Origin: Leucobacter chromiiresistens
GTDB lineage: Bacteria > Actinomycetota > Actinomycetes > Actinomycetales > Microbacteriaceae
DNA: 64,000 bases
NCBI RefSeq assembly: GCF_900102345.1
Contig: NZ_FNKB01000001.1
Location: 62,001-126,000, forward strand
Direction of reading: 5' to 3'
Within the stretch, counting starts at the first letter, position 1. Each line of letters begins with the position of its first letter. Shown here in pieces: positions 8,493 to 17,414 of the stretch. The notes beneath the pieces were generated by a model that was not told the origin of the DNA, ran no database searches, and was given only the letters and a program-made list of their open reading frames with translations. The position numbers were made by a program, and so were the translations under genes.

Positions 8493-9946
8493 GCGCGGCT
8501 CCGGTCGAGTGAGTCGACCGCGGCGACCTCGGCGTAGCGCGCGAAGCGATCCGAGGAGACGCGCCCCGGCTCGGCGGCGACGCGGCGCTCCGGCTTCCAG
8601 CGCTCGGCCAGCTCCATGATCGGCGTGCCGCCGAGCACGGCCGCGGCCTGCACGGCGGCACCGCGCGCCACCGCCTCGGGGGCGTCGACGAGGTGCACCG
8701 GCTTGCCGAGCGCGTCGGCGAGGATCTGGCGCGTCGCCGCGGAGCGCGCGGCTCCGCCGATGGCGATCACTTCGCCGTCGGTGCGCACCCCGCACCGCTC
8801 GAAGTGCGCGAGCCCCGCGACGAGCCCGAAGACGACGCCCTCGTAGGCGGCGCGGGCCAGCTGCTCGCGGGTGGTCTCGGTCGTGAGGTCGGCGAGCAGC
8901 CCGGTGGCGAGCGGACGGTTGGGGGTGCGCTCCCCGTCGAGGAAGGCCGCGAGCACCGGGCCCTCCTGCCCTGCCTGCAGGGCGAGCGCCGAGAGCTCGT
9001 CGTGATTCGTGCCCATGAGCCGGGCGAACGTGTCGATGACCTTGGCGCCGTTGAGCGTGCACACGAGCGGCAGGAAGCCCCCGGTGAGGTTCGCGACGCC
9101 GTTCACGAACCCTCGCGGGTCGCGCACCGGCTCGGGGGTGGTCGAGAAGACCACGCCCGAGGTGCCGAACGCGAACACCGCGTCCCCCTCCGCGATGCCG
9201 AGCCCGAGGGCGGAGGCGTGCTGGTCGCCGCCGCCGGCGGAGACGAGCACCGGCTCGGAGAGGCCGAGCTCGGTCATGGCGACCGCCGTGGTCGTGCCGG
9301 CGACGCCGTCGGGCGCGAGCACCTCCGGCAGCATCGCAGCCCAGTCGCGGGTGTCGTCGATGAGCGCGAGGTGGTCGATCAGGTAGCGGTTCGCCGAGGG
9401 GTCGAAGTACCCGGTGCCCGACGCCTCCGAGCGGTCGGTCGCGAACGCGCCGGTGAGTCGGTACGTGAGGTAGTCGTGCGGCAGCAGGATCGTGGCGAGC
9501 CGAGCGAAGTTCTCGGGCTCGTGCGCGGCGAACCACGCGACCTTGCTCAGGGTGAACGCCGCCGTGGGCAGCGACCCGGTGGCGGCGATGAGCTGCTCCG
9601 GGCCGATGCGTTCGACGAGCGCACGGAGCTCGGCGTCGGTGGTGGTGTCGTTCCAGAGCTTCGCGTCGCGGATGACGGCGCCCGACGCATCGAGCGGTAC
9701 CATGCCGTGGCACTGGCCGGCGACCGAGATCGCGCGCACGCTGACCGGCCCGGCCTGCGCGAGCGCGCTGCGGAACGCGCCCACGAACGCGTCCCACCAG
9801 GCCTGCGGGTTCTGCTCGCTGCGGGGCGGCGCGACCGGCGGGTGGGCGGCGGAGGCCCCCGCGATCCGGCGCCCGTCCTCGAGCGCGAAGAACTCGACTT
9901 TGCACGACTGCGTCGAGGTGTCGACGCCGCAGACGACGGGGATCAT
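8489..9946 (-). CDS. xylB: FGGY-family carbohydrate kinase, xylulokinase-like
   Basis: 485 residues. The N-terminal ASKHA segment GVDTSTQSCKVEFF and C-terminal AIGGAARSAATRQILADALGKPV are the two FGGY family signatures; GGGDQHASALGLG and VFAFGTSGVVF match xylulokinases. It phosphorylates a ketose (D-xylulose in the best-known members) with ATP in the cytoplasm. Four-base overlaps on both sides (with the SIS isomerase gene and the epimerase gene) tie it tightly to this operon. Because the operon also has a GutQ-like isomerase and an unusual epimerase, another ketose such as D-ribulose or a 2-ketohexose cannot be excluded. Confidence 0.85.
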   Translation of the reverse strand: MIPVVCGVDTSTQSCKVEFFALEDGRRIAGASAAHPPVAPPRSEQNPQAWWDAFVGAFRSALAQAGPVSVRAISVAGQCHGMVPLDASGAVIRDAKLWNDTTTDAELRALVERIGPEQLIAATGSLPTAAFTLSKVAWFAAHEPENFARLATILLPHDYLTYRLTGAFATDRSEASGTGYFDPSANRYLIDHLALIDDTRDWAAMLPEVLAPDGVAGTTTAVAMTELGLSEPVLVSAGGGDQHASALGLGIAEGDAVFAFGTSGVVFSTTPEPVRDPRGFVNGVANLTGGFLPLVCTLNGAKVIDTFARLMGTNHDELSALALQAGQEGPVLAAFLDGERTPNRPLATGLLADLTTETTREQLARAAYEGVVFGLVAGLAHFERCGVRTDGEVIAIGGAARSAATRQILADALGKPVHLVDAPEAVARGAAVQAAAVLGGTPIMELAERWKPERRVAAEPGRVSSDRFARYAEVAAVDSLDRSRA

Positions 9947-10587
9947 GCGGCGCCTCCTCGCGTGGGCACGGCCACGGTGTCGGGCAGGTCGCGCTGCTGC
10001 CCCACGATGCCGGCCGGGTGGATCTGCACGACCTCCTCCCAGCTGAAGCCGCGCAGGCCCATGAGCGTGAGGGTGAGGGCGTCGCCCCAGGCGCCGGCGA
10101 CGAGGGTACTGCCGAGCGCGATGAGGCCGCCCGCGTCGGCCTCAACCGGGTCGGTCGTGAGGTGCACCACGCGCGATGCCGCCGCCGCGAACGGGGAGTC
10201 GGGGCGCTCGGTGACTGCGACCACCTCGGAGCCGCGCTCGACGAGGCGCTCGGCGAGCTGCGTCAGCTCGGCGGACTGGCCGCCCTTGGAGAACGCGATG
10301 ACGAGGTCGTCGGGGGTCACCGCGCCCATGCCGCCGTGCAGGGCGTCCTGCGACGGGAGGTAGAAGGCGGGGGTGCCCGAGACCGAGAGCAGGTGGGCGA
10401 GGCGCTCGGCCATGATGCCGGAGGTGCCGGCGCCCGTGGTCACGATCTTGCCCGTGCAGCGCTGCACGGCGGCGACGACCTCGGCGAAGCCGTCGTCGAT
10501 CTGCTCCGCGAGATTGGCGAGTGCCTGCGATTCCCGGAGGATCGCCTCGCGCGCGTGCTGCACGAGGTCAGCGGCGGTTGCGCTCAT
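9943..10587 (-). CDS. SIS-domain sugar-phosphate isomerase, GutQ/KdsD-like without CBS domains
   Basis: 214 residues, a single SIS domain. TGAGTSGIMAERLAHLLS near 50, LPSQDALHGGMGAV near 78, the phosphate-binding SKGGQSAEL near 100 and the conserved HPAGIVGQ near 193 resemble KdsD/GutQ arabinose-5-phosphate isomerases, but the CBS pair normally found after it is absent. 6-phospho-3-hexuloisomerase (HxlB) is the alternative reading. The ATG at 10587 is preceded by AAGG at a good distance; an upstream in-frame ATG at 10617 has no such site. It is the first gene of the operon and overlaps the kinase by 4 bases. GutQ is likewise encoded in the E. coli glucitol operon, consistent with a polyol route. 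Confidence 0.78.
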   Translation of the reverse strand: MSATAADLVQHAREAILRESQALANLAEQIDDGFAEVVAAVQRCTGKIVTTGAGTSGIMAERLAHLLSVSGTPAFYLPSQDALHGGMGAVTPDDLVIAFSKGGQSAELTQLAERLVERGSEVVAVTERPDSPFAAAASRVVHLTTDPVEADAGGLIALGSTLVAGAWGDALTLTLMGLRGFSWEEVVQIHPAGIVGQQRDLPDTVAVPTRGGAA

Positions 10588-10619
10588 ATGATTGACCTTA
10601 TCTCTCATTTGTTGCATTT

Positions 10620-10646
10620 ATTCTACTGCTTCGCGCGGTGCGAAGC
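10620..10646 (-). promoter_or_regulatory. Candidate -10 box and palindromic operator of the polyol operon
   Basis: On the minus strand TAGAAT (10625-10620) makes a good -10 box about 35 bp before the start at 10587. Directly upstream lies a 7-bp-arm palindrome, GCTTCGC-N5-GCGAAGC (10628-10646), placed where a SorC-type regulator could block RNA polymerase. No convincing -35 box is seen. Prediction only. Confidence 0.4.
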
Positions 10647-10741
10647 GACCTCCGGAACCCGCCGATGCGGTCTCCGGACGGAGCCGGCGCGGGCCCCCGC
10701 CCGACCGGTGTGAGAGGATGACCCATCGAGAGGAGCCGCCC

Positions 10742-11683
10742 ATGGAACCCGGTCCGAACCGACTGGTCGAGATGGCGCACGTCGCCCGAGAGCACTTCAT
10801 CAACGACGTGCCCATGGTCGAGCTGGCCTCGCGCACCGGCATGTCCCGCTTCCGCGTCGCCCGCCTCATCGCCGAGGCCCGCGACCTCGGCGTGCTGCGC
10901 ATCACCGTCGGCGCCCCCCAGTCGCTCGGCCGCGACGACGTCGCCGAGCTGCGGCGCCGATACGGGCTCCGCGACATCCGCTGCGTCACCATGCCCGACG
11001 GCGACTCCGACCCCCGCAGTCTCCGCAGCGCACTCGGCCGTGCGGCCGCCGAGTACCTCCAGTCGCACGTGCGCCCCGGCGAAGTGCTCGGCTTCGCGAG
11101 CGGGCGCACCCTCGCGGCCATCCCCGACCACCTGCGCGAACTGCCCCGCTGCGACGTGGTGCAGCTGACCGGGCTCGCGGGCCCGCCCGGGCAGACGGCC
11201 GGCGATCTCGTGCGCACCGTGAGCGCCATCTCGGGCGGCGAACCGGCGTCGCTGTACGTTCCGCTCGTCGCCTCCGACGCCGAGGCCGCCGCCATGCTGC
11301 GCCGCCAGCCCGGCGTCGCCGAGACCCTCGCGCGCATGGGCGAGGTGACCCGGGCCGTGCTCGCCGTGGGCAGCTGGAACCCGGTCGTCTCGCAGCTCGC
11401 CGAGTCGATTGCGGAGGACGCAGCGGGCGGGCTCATCGCGACGGGGGTGCGCGCCGACGTGGCCGCATCGCTCTTCGACGCGACCGGCGGCCGCATCTCG
11501 GCGCTGGATGCTCGCACCATCGCGATCCCCTTCGATCAGCTGCGCGCCGTTCCCGAGATCATGGTCGTGGCGGGCGGCGCCGAGAAGCACGCGGCCCTCC
11601 GAGCGGTGCTGCGCGCCGGCTTCGTCACCACGCTCATCACCGATCGCGACTCGGCGCAGTCGCTGCTCGCCGACCCCCGCTGA
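10742..11683 (+). CDS. SorC-family sugar-binding transcriptional regulator
   Basis: 313 residues. The N-terminal helix-turn-helix (about 18-55: VPMVELASRTGMSRFRVARLIAEARDLG) is followed by a long sugar-phosphate-binding domain with GRTLAAI near 122 and TGVRADVAASLFD near 238. This is the SorC/DeoR-like family that senses phosphorylated sugars and controls adjacent catabolic genes. The ATG at 10742 follows GAGAGGAG. It is divergent from the polyol operon (155 bp between starts), so it most likely controls that operon and itself, through the palindrome at 10628-10646. It is clearly a paralogue of the regulator at 15688. Confidence 0.88.
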   Translation: MEPGPNRLVEMAHVAREHFINDVPMVELASRTGMSRFRVARLIAEARDLGVLRITVGAPQSLGRDDVAELRRRYGLRDIRCVTMPDGDSDPRSLRSALGRAAAEYLQSHVRPGEVLGFASGRTLAAIPDHLRELPRCDVVQLTGLAGPPGQTAGDLVRTVSAISGGEPASLYVPLVASDAEAAAMLRRQPGVAETLARMGEVTRAVLAVGSWNPVVSQLAESIAEDAAGGLIATGVRADVAASLFDATGGRISALDARTIAIPFDQLRAVPEIMVVAGGAEKHAALRAVLRAGFVTTLITDRDSAQSLLADPR

Positions 11684-11690
11684 CGCGAAA

Positions 11691-11732
11691 CGGCGGCGAT
11701 CCCCTCCCCTGCCCGGGAGAGGATCGCCGCCG
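11691..11732. terminator. Bidirectional terminator
   Basis: A perfect 12-bp stem (CGGCGGCGATCC at 11691-11702 with 11721-11732) lies between the convergent regulator gene and the sugar-binding lipoprotein gene. Confidence 0.75.
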
Positions 11733-11744
11733 CCGCATCGTCGA

Positions 11745-12818
11745 TTACTCCTGGCCGGGAAGGCCCTCGTACGCGATGTCGCCGGTCTTCAGGTTCTCGG
11801 CGATCAGCGCGCTGAGGCCGTCGAGGAAGGCCGGGCGGTCGGTGACGACGTGCTCGAGCGCGTCGTCCACGTTCTCCTGCGTGATGGGGGGCATCGTGTA
11901 GACGAGGTTGTTGTCGACGTCCTCGTCGCGGGCGATCGCCGCGGCCACGGCCACGCCGGTCGCGAGCTGCACGGTGCCGTTCTGCAGCGAGGTGCCGATG
12001 AAGTCACCGCTCTTGACGGCGTTCAGGCCGTCCTCGATGCCGTCGATGCCGACGACCGGCACGTCGTCCATGCCCGCCTCGCGGAGCGCCTGCTTGGCGC
12101 CGAGGCCCATGTCGTCGTTCTGCGAGATGACGCCGTCGATGTCGTCGCCGAATGCCGAGATCCAGTTTTTCATCTTGTTGACGGCCTCGTCGCGGCTCCA
12201 GTTCGCCGTGTCCTTGGCGAGCACCTTGACGTCGGGGTTCTCCTCGAGCACCTGGTCGATGCCGGCGCCGCGGTTGATCTCGCCCGAGCCGCCGAGGGGG
12301 CCCTGCAGGATGACGACGTTGCCCTTGCCGCCGAGCTCGTCCATCATCATCTGCGCTTCCTGAGCGCCCGCCGCGACGTCGTCGGGCTGCACGCTGCCCG
12401 CGACCTCGTCGTTGTTCAGCGTCGCGTTGACGTCGAGGAAGGGGATGCCCGCCTCGCTCGCAGCGGTCACCTGGGGCTGCAGGGTGTCGGCCTGCACGGG
12501 GACGACCATGATGGCGTCGACGCCGGCCTGGATGAACTGATCGACCTGCGTGGCCTGCGTCGAGACGTCCATCTTCGCGACGTTCCACAGGATCTCGATG
12601 TTGTTCTCTTCGGCGTAGCGGTCGATGCCCTCCTTGCCCTCGGTGATGAAGGAGGACATGTCGTAGACGCTGACGCCCACGGTGACGCGCTCCTTGCCGC
12701 TCTCGTCGGCACCCTGCTGCGCTGCAGGATCGCCCGCACCGCAAGCCGCGAGCGACAGCGCTGCCGCGCCGGCCACGGCGACCGCGAATCCGCGGCTCAT
12801 TCGGGAGGTGAACTTCAT
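11745..12818 (-). CDS. Ribose-type sugar ABC transporter substrate-binding lipoprotein
   Basis: 357 residues with a lipoprotein signal and lipobox SLAAC (Cys near 26), then a Peripla_BP_4 domain: [56 protein letters not shown], and [11 protein letters not shown]. It is RbsB-like and binds a sugar or polyol outside the membrane for the importer encoded upstream. The ATG at 12818 has GGAG six bases upstream (an ATG at 12830 is further from any such site). A strong hairpin (12864-12883) separates it from the permease gene. It lies last in an ATPase-permease-binding protein order. Ligand unknown; the divergent kinase and SDR genes suggest a polyol or ketose. Confidence 0.88.
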   Translation of the reverse strand: MKFTSRMSRGFAVAVAGAAALSLAACGAGDPAAQQGADESGKERVTVGVSVYDMSSFITEGKEGIDRYAEENNIEILWNVAKMDVSTQATQVDQFIQAGVDAIMVVPVQADTLQPQVTAASEAGIPFLDVNATLNNDEVAGSVQPDDVAAGAQEAQMMMDELGGKGNVVILQGPLGGSGEINRGAGIDQVLEENPDVKVLAKDTANWSRDEAVNKMKNWISAFGDDIDGVISQNDDMGLGAKQALREAGMDDVPVVGIDGIEDGLNAVKSGDFIGTSLQNGTVQLATGVAVAAAIARDEDVDNNLVYTMPPITQENVDDALEHVVTDRPAFLDGLSALIAENLKTGDIAYEGLPGQE

Positions 12819-12863
12819 TGGGTACTCCATTTCATCGGTGAATCGGGGGGTTCGGGAGGGCGC

Positions 12864-12883
12864 GCCGCCCCGGTCGGGGCGGC
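12864..12883 (-). terminator. Intercistronic hairpin between permease and binding-protein genes
   Basis: A perfect 9-bp stem with a 2-nt loop (GCCGCCCCG at 12864-12872, complement at 12875-12883) with no U-run. In ribose-type operons such structures stabilise or adjust binding-protein mRNA, so it is more likely a processing or stabilising element than a full stop. That role is an inference. Confidence 0.5.
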
Positions 12884-12888
12884 TGCCG

Positions 12889-13902
12889 TCAAGATCGTCG
12901 TCGTTTGCTGGCCCAGACGTCGACGGCGACCGCCGCGACGATGAGCACGCCCTTGATCACGTCCTGCCAGTAGGCGGGCACGGTCAAGATGTCGAGACCG
13001 TTGTTGAGGGTCTGGATGAGCAGCAGGCCGAGCGCCGTGCCCCAGACCGTGCCGCGACCGCCCATGAGGCTCGCACCGCCGATGACGACGGCCGCGATGG
13101 CGTCGAGCTCGTACCCCTGACCGAGGTTCGGGGAGCCGCTGATCACGCGCGAGGAGAGCATGATGCCCGAGAGCCCGGCGAGCGCACCGCTGATCGCGTA
13201 CACGCTGTAGAGCACCCGACCCGTCTTCACGCCGGCGATCTGCGCGGCGAGCGGGTTGCCGCCCACCGCGTAGACCCGCAGGCCGTAGCTGGTGCGGCGC
13301 ATCATCAGCCCGAAGCCGACGATCATGATGATCATGAGGATCACGGGGATGGTGAGCCCGAATACGCGGGTGTTCGCGAACTGGCCGTACTCGGTCGGCA
13401 GGCCGTTGATCGGGGCGCCGTCGCCGAGCACGAAGGCGAGACCGCTGGCGAGGGTGAGCATGCCGAGCGTCGCGATGAACGGCGGCACCTTCATCACGGC
13501 GACGACGAAGCCGTTGATCGACCCCGCGGCGAAGCCCACCGCGACGGCGACGATCGGCGCGAGCCAGATCTGATCCGGCAGCTCCTTCGCGGCGACGGCC
13601 GCCGCCATGGCGCTCAGCGCGATGACGCTGCCGACCGACAGGTCGATGCCGCCGGTCAGGATGACGAGCGTCTGCCCGAGCGCGATCAGGGCGAAGGGCG
13701 CCGCTGCGACGAGGATCGTCGTCACGTTGTCGACTGTGCCGAAGCGGGCGCTCCGGTACAGGAAGAACGCGATGATGAGCAGCATCACGATGACCATCGC
13801 GTAGCGGATGGCCAGCTCGCGGAACCACGGGCCGGAGAAGCGGCGGAGGTCGCCGCTCTCGGACACCGTCCGCATCACTTCGGTCTGCGTCGGATTCGAC
13901 AT
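12889..13902 (-). CDS. Ribose-type sugar ABC transporter permease
   Basis: 337 residues, BPD_transp_2 family (RbsC-like), with about 8-10 hydrophobic segments. Diagnostic segments are [21 protein letters not shown] near 57, [15 protein letters not shown] near 186 and [25 protein letters not shown] near 246. It forms the inner-membrane channel of the importer. The ATG has AAAGGA eight bases upstream and starts one base after the stop of the ATPase gene, so the two are coupled. The 70-bp gap to the binding-protein gene holds a hairpin. Confidence 0.9.
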   Translation of the reverse strand: MSNPTQTEVMRTVSESGDLRRFSGPWFRELAIRYAMVIVMLLIIAFFLYRSARFGTVDNVTTILVAAAPFALIALGQTLVILTGGIDLSVGSVIALSAMAAAVAAKELPDQIWLAPIVAVAVGFAAGSINGFVVAVMKVPPFIATLGMLTLASGLAFVLGDGAPINGLPTEYGQFANTRVFGLTIPVILMIIMIVGFGLMMRRTSYGLRVYAVGGNPLAAQIAGVKTGRVLYSVYAISGALAGLSGIMLSSRVISGSPNLGQGYELDAIAAVVIGGASLMGGRGTVWGTALGLLLIQTLNNGLDILTVPAYWQDVIKGVLIVAAVAVDVWASKRRRS

Positions 13903-13903
13903 G

Positions 13904-15508
13904 TCATGCGTCCTTTCGAGGAGCGTCTGCTGGTTCAGCGGCGGCCGTGCCCGCCCCCGAGACTTCGAGTCCGCTGGCGAGGCGGAAGATGCGGTCCTGC
14001 ACCTCGGCGCCGGAGAGCTCGGCTGCGGAGAGCTCTCCCGCCACCGCTCCCTCGCGCAGCACGAGCGCGCGATGCGAGAGGCTCAGGATCTCGGGCATGT
14101 CGCTCGACGCCATGAGCACCGCCATGCCGCTCGCGGCGAGGTCGACGATGATGCGGTAGATCTCGCTGCGGGCCCCGACGTCGACGCCGCGGGTGGGCTC
14201 GTCGAGCAGCAGCACGTCGACGTCATCGGTGAGCCAGCGCGCGAGCACGACCTTCTGCTGGTTGCCGCCCGAGAGGGTCTCGAGCGACTGGTCGAGGTCG
14301 CGGCTGCGCAGACGCACCGAGTCCATGACCTCGCCGACGCGCGCGCGTCGGGCGCGCTGCTTGAGGAAGCCGGCGACGGAGAACTGGGAGAGGCCGGGCA
14401 GCGTGCCGTTGTCGAGCACCGACATCGGCAGCACCGCCCCCGCACCCTTGCGATCCTCGGGGACGAGCGCCATCTTCGCCGTGATCGCGGCGGCGGGTTC
14501 GCCCGGCTTCACGCGGCTGCCGCGCACGCGCACCTCGCCGCCCTCGGCCTTGCGCACGCCGAAGACGGTCTCCATGAGCTCGGTGCGGCCCGCGCCCACG
14601 AGGCCGGCCAGGCCGACGATCTCGCCGCGGCGCACCTGCAGCGAGATGGGCTCGCTCGCGCCCGGCACCTGCAGCGCGTCGAGCTCGAGCACGACGTCGG
14701 CGGCGGGCACCCCGCGCTCCGGGAAGAGGTCTTCGAGCTCGCGGCCGATCATCGCGGTGACGATGTCGTCGTCGGTGAGCTGCGCGAGCGCCCGATCCTC
14801 GACGAGCTCGCCGTCGCGGAGCACGATGACGCGATCGGCGATGGCGCGGATCTCCTCCATCTTGTGCGTCGTGAACAGCAGCGCGACGCCGCGGTCGCGC
14901 AGCAGGCCCATCACCTCGAGCAGACGGCCGACCTCGCGCTCCGAGATCGCGCTCGAGGGCTCGTCGAGGAGGATGACGCTGGCGCCGGTGTTCGTCGCCT
15001 TGACGATCTCGATGATCTGCCGGATGCCGACGGGGAGGTCGCCCATGCGCTTGCGGGGATCGGTCTCGAGGCCGAAGACGGCGAGCTGCTCCCGGGCCTG
15101 CTCGATCATCGCCCCGCGGCGGAGCCCGAGCGGGCCGCGCAGTTCGCGGCCGATGAAGAGGTTCTCGTAGACGCTGAGCTCGAGGATCGACGCCAGCTCC
15201 TGCGGCACGATGGCGACGCCGAGCCGGTGGGCGGCCTGCGCGTTGCCGGCCGGGAGGGGCGTGCCCTGCACCTCGACGCTGCCGCCGTCGGGCCGGTACT
15301 GGCCCGACGCGATCTTCATCAGCGTCGACTTCCCGGCGCCGTTCTCGCCCGCGAGCGCCGTGATGGTACCGGCCTCGAGTCTGAGCGAGATGCCGCGCAG
15401 CACCGGAATTCCACCGAATCCCTTGACGATATTCGTGCACTCGAGCAGCGTTCCGGTCGCCGGCGCGTGCTGCGCTGAATCGCGCACGTCGGCCTGCTGG
15501 TTACTCAT
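13904..15508 (-). CDS. Ribose-type sugar ABC transporter ATP-binding protein
   Basis: 534 residues, two fused ABC domains (RbsA/MglA type). The first has an intact P-loop GENGAGKST near 51 and LDEPSSAIS near 170; the second has the degenerate GLVGAGRTE near 292, signature LSGGNQQKVVLARW near 412 and LLDEPTRGVDVGARSE near 437. It powers sugar import with the following permease and binding protein. The ATG at 15508 follows a GGGGTGA stretch; an upstream in-frame start at 15529 is less well placed. First gene of the operon, divergent from the second SorC regulator. Confidence 0.9.
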   Translation of the reverse strand: MSNQQADVRDSAQHAPATGTLLECTNIVKGFGGIPVLRGISLRLEAGTITALAGENGAGKSTLMKIASGQYRPDGGSVEVQGTPLPAGNAQAAHRLGVAIVPQELASILELSVYENLFIGRELRGPLGLRRGAMIEQAREQLAVFGLETDPRKRMGDLPVGIRQIIEIVKATNTGASVILLDEPSSAISEREVGRLLEVMGLLRDRGVALLFTTHKMEEIRAIADRVIVLRDGELVEDRALAQLTDDDIVTAMIGRELEDLFPERGVPAADVVLELDALQVPGASEPISLQVRRGEIVGLAGLVGAGRTELMETVFGVRKAEGGEVRVRGSRVKPGEPAAAITAKMALVPEDRKGAGAVLPMSVLDNGTLPGLSQFSVAGFLKQRARRARVGEVMDSVRLRSRDLDQSLETLSGGNQQKVVLARWLTDDVDVLLLDEPTRGVDVGARSEIYRIIVDLAASGMAVLMASSDMPEILSLSHRALVLREGAVAGELSAAELSGAEVQDRIFRLASGLEVSGAGTAAAEPADAPRKDA

Positions 15509-15599
15509 GTTGCATTCACCCCTCTCCACGGCGAGCGGAGGTTCCTCGTCGTCCCGGCATGTGGGCGCTTCGATCGAGGCCCGTATAGGTTTTTACCAC

Positions 15600-15650
15600 G
15601 ACTTGTAACATCTGAGAAACACGCCCGCACATTTGAGCGATGCTACAGTC
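15600..15650. promoter_or_regulatory. Paired inverted half-sites, candidate SorC operator
   Basis: GACTTGTAACATC (15600-15612) and GATGCTACAGTC (15639-15650) are inverted copies of one word, roughly GACT(T)GTARCATC, with centres 39 bp apart in the 179-bp gap between the divergent transporter operon and the SorC regulator. A dimer or tetramer bridging two half-sites could control both directions. Prediction from symmetry only. Confidence 0.45.
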
Positions 15651-15687
15651 TGTCTGTCGCACTGTGCCAATCCGATGGAGGAGCCCC

Positions 15688-16647
15688 ATGAGCGAAGCCG
15701 AACGCCGCATGGCCCTCGTCGCCACCCGACACTACCTCGACGGTCTCTCGCGCATCGAAATCGCAGATGAACTCGGCATTTCGAGGTTCGCCGTCGCCCG
15801 CCTGCTCGAGCAGGCCAGAGAGCGCGGCATCGTACGCTTCGAGATCGCCTCCCCCGACGACCTCGACCTCGCCCTCTCCGCTCAGTTGCGCGAGGCCTTC
15901 CGACTTCGACACGCAATTGTTGTACACGCGCCCAGCGGGGCGGAGGACACGCTGAAGCAGCGCCTCGGCGCCGCGGCCGCCCGCCTCGTCGAAGAGGTGA
16001 TGACGCCGGGCGAGGTACTCGGCCTCGCGGCCGGCCGCACCCTGCGGCAGATGGTCATGGCGTTCGACGCGCTGCCCCCGGTCGACGTCGTGCAGCTCGA
16101 AGGGGTCGCCGCGGGCCTGCAGGAGAGCGGCGTGGAACTCGTGCGCCACGCCGCCCGCGTGTCCGGCGGCGTGCCCCACGCGCTGCTCGCACCCCTGCTC
16201 ACCCGCAGCGACGAGACGGCCGCGCTGCTGCGCGACGAGCCCGCCGCCCGCGAGACGTTCTCCCGCTTCGCGGAGGTGACCACCGCGGTCGTCGGCATCG
16301 GCAGCTGGAACCCCGAGGACTCGCAGGTGTCGATGCTCGCCGGGCAGCTCGGGATCCGCGAATCCCTGCTCGACGCGGGCGTGCGCGCCGACCTCGGCGC
16401 CGTGCTGCTCGACATCGACGGCGCCGTGGTCGAGAATGCTGTGGGGCGGAGCGTCGGCATCGACGCCGCCAGACTCCGCGGCGTTCCGCACGTGCTCGCC
16501 GTCGCCGGCGGGCCGCTCAAGTTCGTCGCGGTGCGCGCCGCACTGCGCAGCGGGCTCATCCACTCGCTCGCGTGCGACGCGGGCACCGCCCAGGCGCTGC
16601 TCGCCGACGCCTCCCGCACCGACCCGCACCGAAGGAGCGATACATGA
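15688..16647 (+). CDS. SorC-family sugar-binding transcriptional regulator
   Basis: 319 residues. HTH at about 15-50 (DGLSRIEIADELGISRFAVARLLEQARERGI), then a sugar-phosphate-binding domain with GEVLGLAAGRTLRQM near 108, VVGIGSWNPEDSQVSML near 205 and AGVRADLGAVLLDIDG near 230. A paralogue of the 10742 gene. The ATG at 15688 follows GGAGGAG. It is divergent from the ribose-type transporter operon and heads its own operon: its stop overlaps the next SDR start by 4 bases. It probably represses transporter and catabolic genes until a phosphorylated sugar accumulates. Confidence 0.88.
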   Translation: MSEAERRMALVATRHYLDGLSRIEIADELGISRFAVARLLEQARERGIVRFEIASPDDLDLALSAQLREAFRLRHAIVVHAPSGAEDTLKQRLGAAAARLVEEVMTPGEVLGLAAGRTLRQMVMAFDALPPVDVVQLEGVAAGLQESGVELVRHAARVSGGVPHALLAPLLTRSDETAALLRDEPAARETFSRFAEVTTAVVGIGSWNPEDSQVSMLAGQLGIRESLLDAGVRADLGAVLLDIDGAVVENAVGRSVGIDAARLRGVPHVLAVAGGPLKFVAVRAALRSGLIHSLACDAGTAQALLADASRTDPHRRSDT

Positions 16648-17414
16648 AGTTCGAAGATCTGCAGGGGCGCGCAGCCGTCGTGACCGGCGGCGGGCGGGGC
16701 CTCGGCCTCTCGCTCGCCGAGGCCCTCGCCGGCCAGGGCGTCGACGTCGCGCTGCTCGACGTGCTGCCCGACGTGGAGGCCACCGCCGAGCGGCTCGCCG
16801 AACGCTTCGGCGTGCGGGCGATCGGCATCCCCACCGACGTCACCGACCCCGAGCAGATCTCGGCAGCGTTCGACCGGATCGACGCCGCACTCGGCACCCC
16901 GCGCGTGCTGCTCACCGCAGCCGGCATCACGCTGCTCGAGGCCGCGGTCGACATCGACCCCGTGCAGTGGCGCCGCCTCCAGGCGATCAACGTCGACGGC
17001 ACCTTCTTCGTGGCCCAGGAGTTCGCGCGGCGGCTGCTCGCCGCGCAGCTCGGCGGATCCGCGATCCTCGTCTCGTCGATGTCGGCGAAGATCATCAACG
17101 TGCCCCAGCAGCAGACCGCGTACAACACTTCGAAGGCCGCCGTCGACCACCTCACCCGGTCGCTCGCCGTCGAGTGGGCGGGCGCCGGCATCCGGGTCAA
17201 CGCCATCGCCCCCGGCTACTTCCTCTCCGACATGACCAAGCAGTTCACCGAGAGCAACCCCGAGCTCGCCGCCGAGTGGACCTCGCGCATCCCGCTCGGG
17301 CGCATGGGCGACCCCGCCGACCTGCACGGCCTCGTGGCCTTCCTCGCCTCCGACGCCTCCGCCTACCTCACCGCCCAGTCGATCGTCATCGACGGCGGGT
17401 ACACGGCGCTGTGA
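16644..17414 (+). CDS. Short-chain dehydrogenase/reductase
   Basis: 256 residues, classical SDR with TGGGRGLGLSLAEAL near 13, the catalytic Ser in SSMSAKI near 145, YNTSK near 159, and IAPGYFLSDM. The C-terminus DGGYTAL matches polyol/ketose SDRs (xylulose reductase, gluconate 5-dehydrogenase and relatives). It overlaps the regulator stop by 4 bases (ATGA) and the following PfkB kinase by 4 bases (GTGA), so regulator, dehydrogenase and kinase are co-translated. A likely role is oxidising the polyol brought in by the divergent transporter, before phosphorylation. Substrate unknown. Confidence 0.87.
   Translation: MKFEDLQGRAAVVTGGGRGLGLSLAEALAGQGVDVALLDVLPDVEATAERLAERFGVRAIGIPTDVTDPEQISAAFDRIDAALGTPRVLLTAAGITLLEAAVDIDPVQWRRLQAINVDGTFFVAQEFARRLLAAQLGGSAILVSSMSAKIINVPQQQTAYNTSKAAVDHLTRSLAVEWAGAGIRVNAIAPGYFLSDMTKQFTESNPELAAEWTSRIPLGRMGDPADLHGLVAFLASDASAYLTAQSIVIDGGYTAL

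Noticed and set aside
10588-10617. Upstream ATG (10617) as start of the SIS isomerase gene
   Set aside because: The ATG at 10587 has AAGG at the right spacing, while the 10617 ATG lies between the candidate -10 box and the gene, with no ribosome-binding site.
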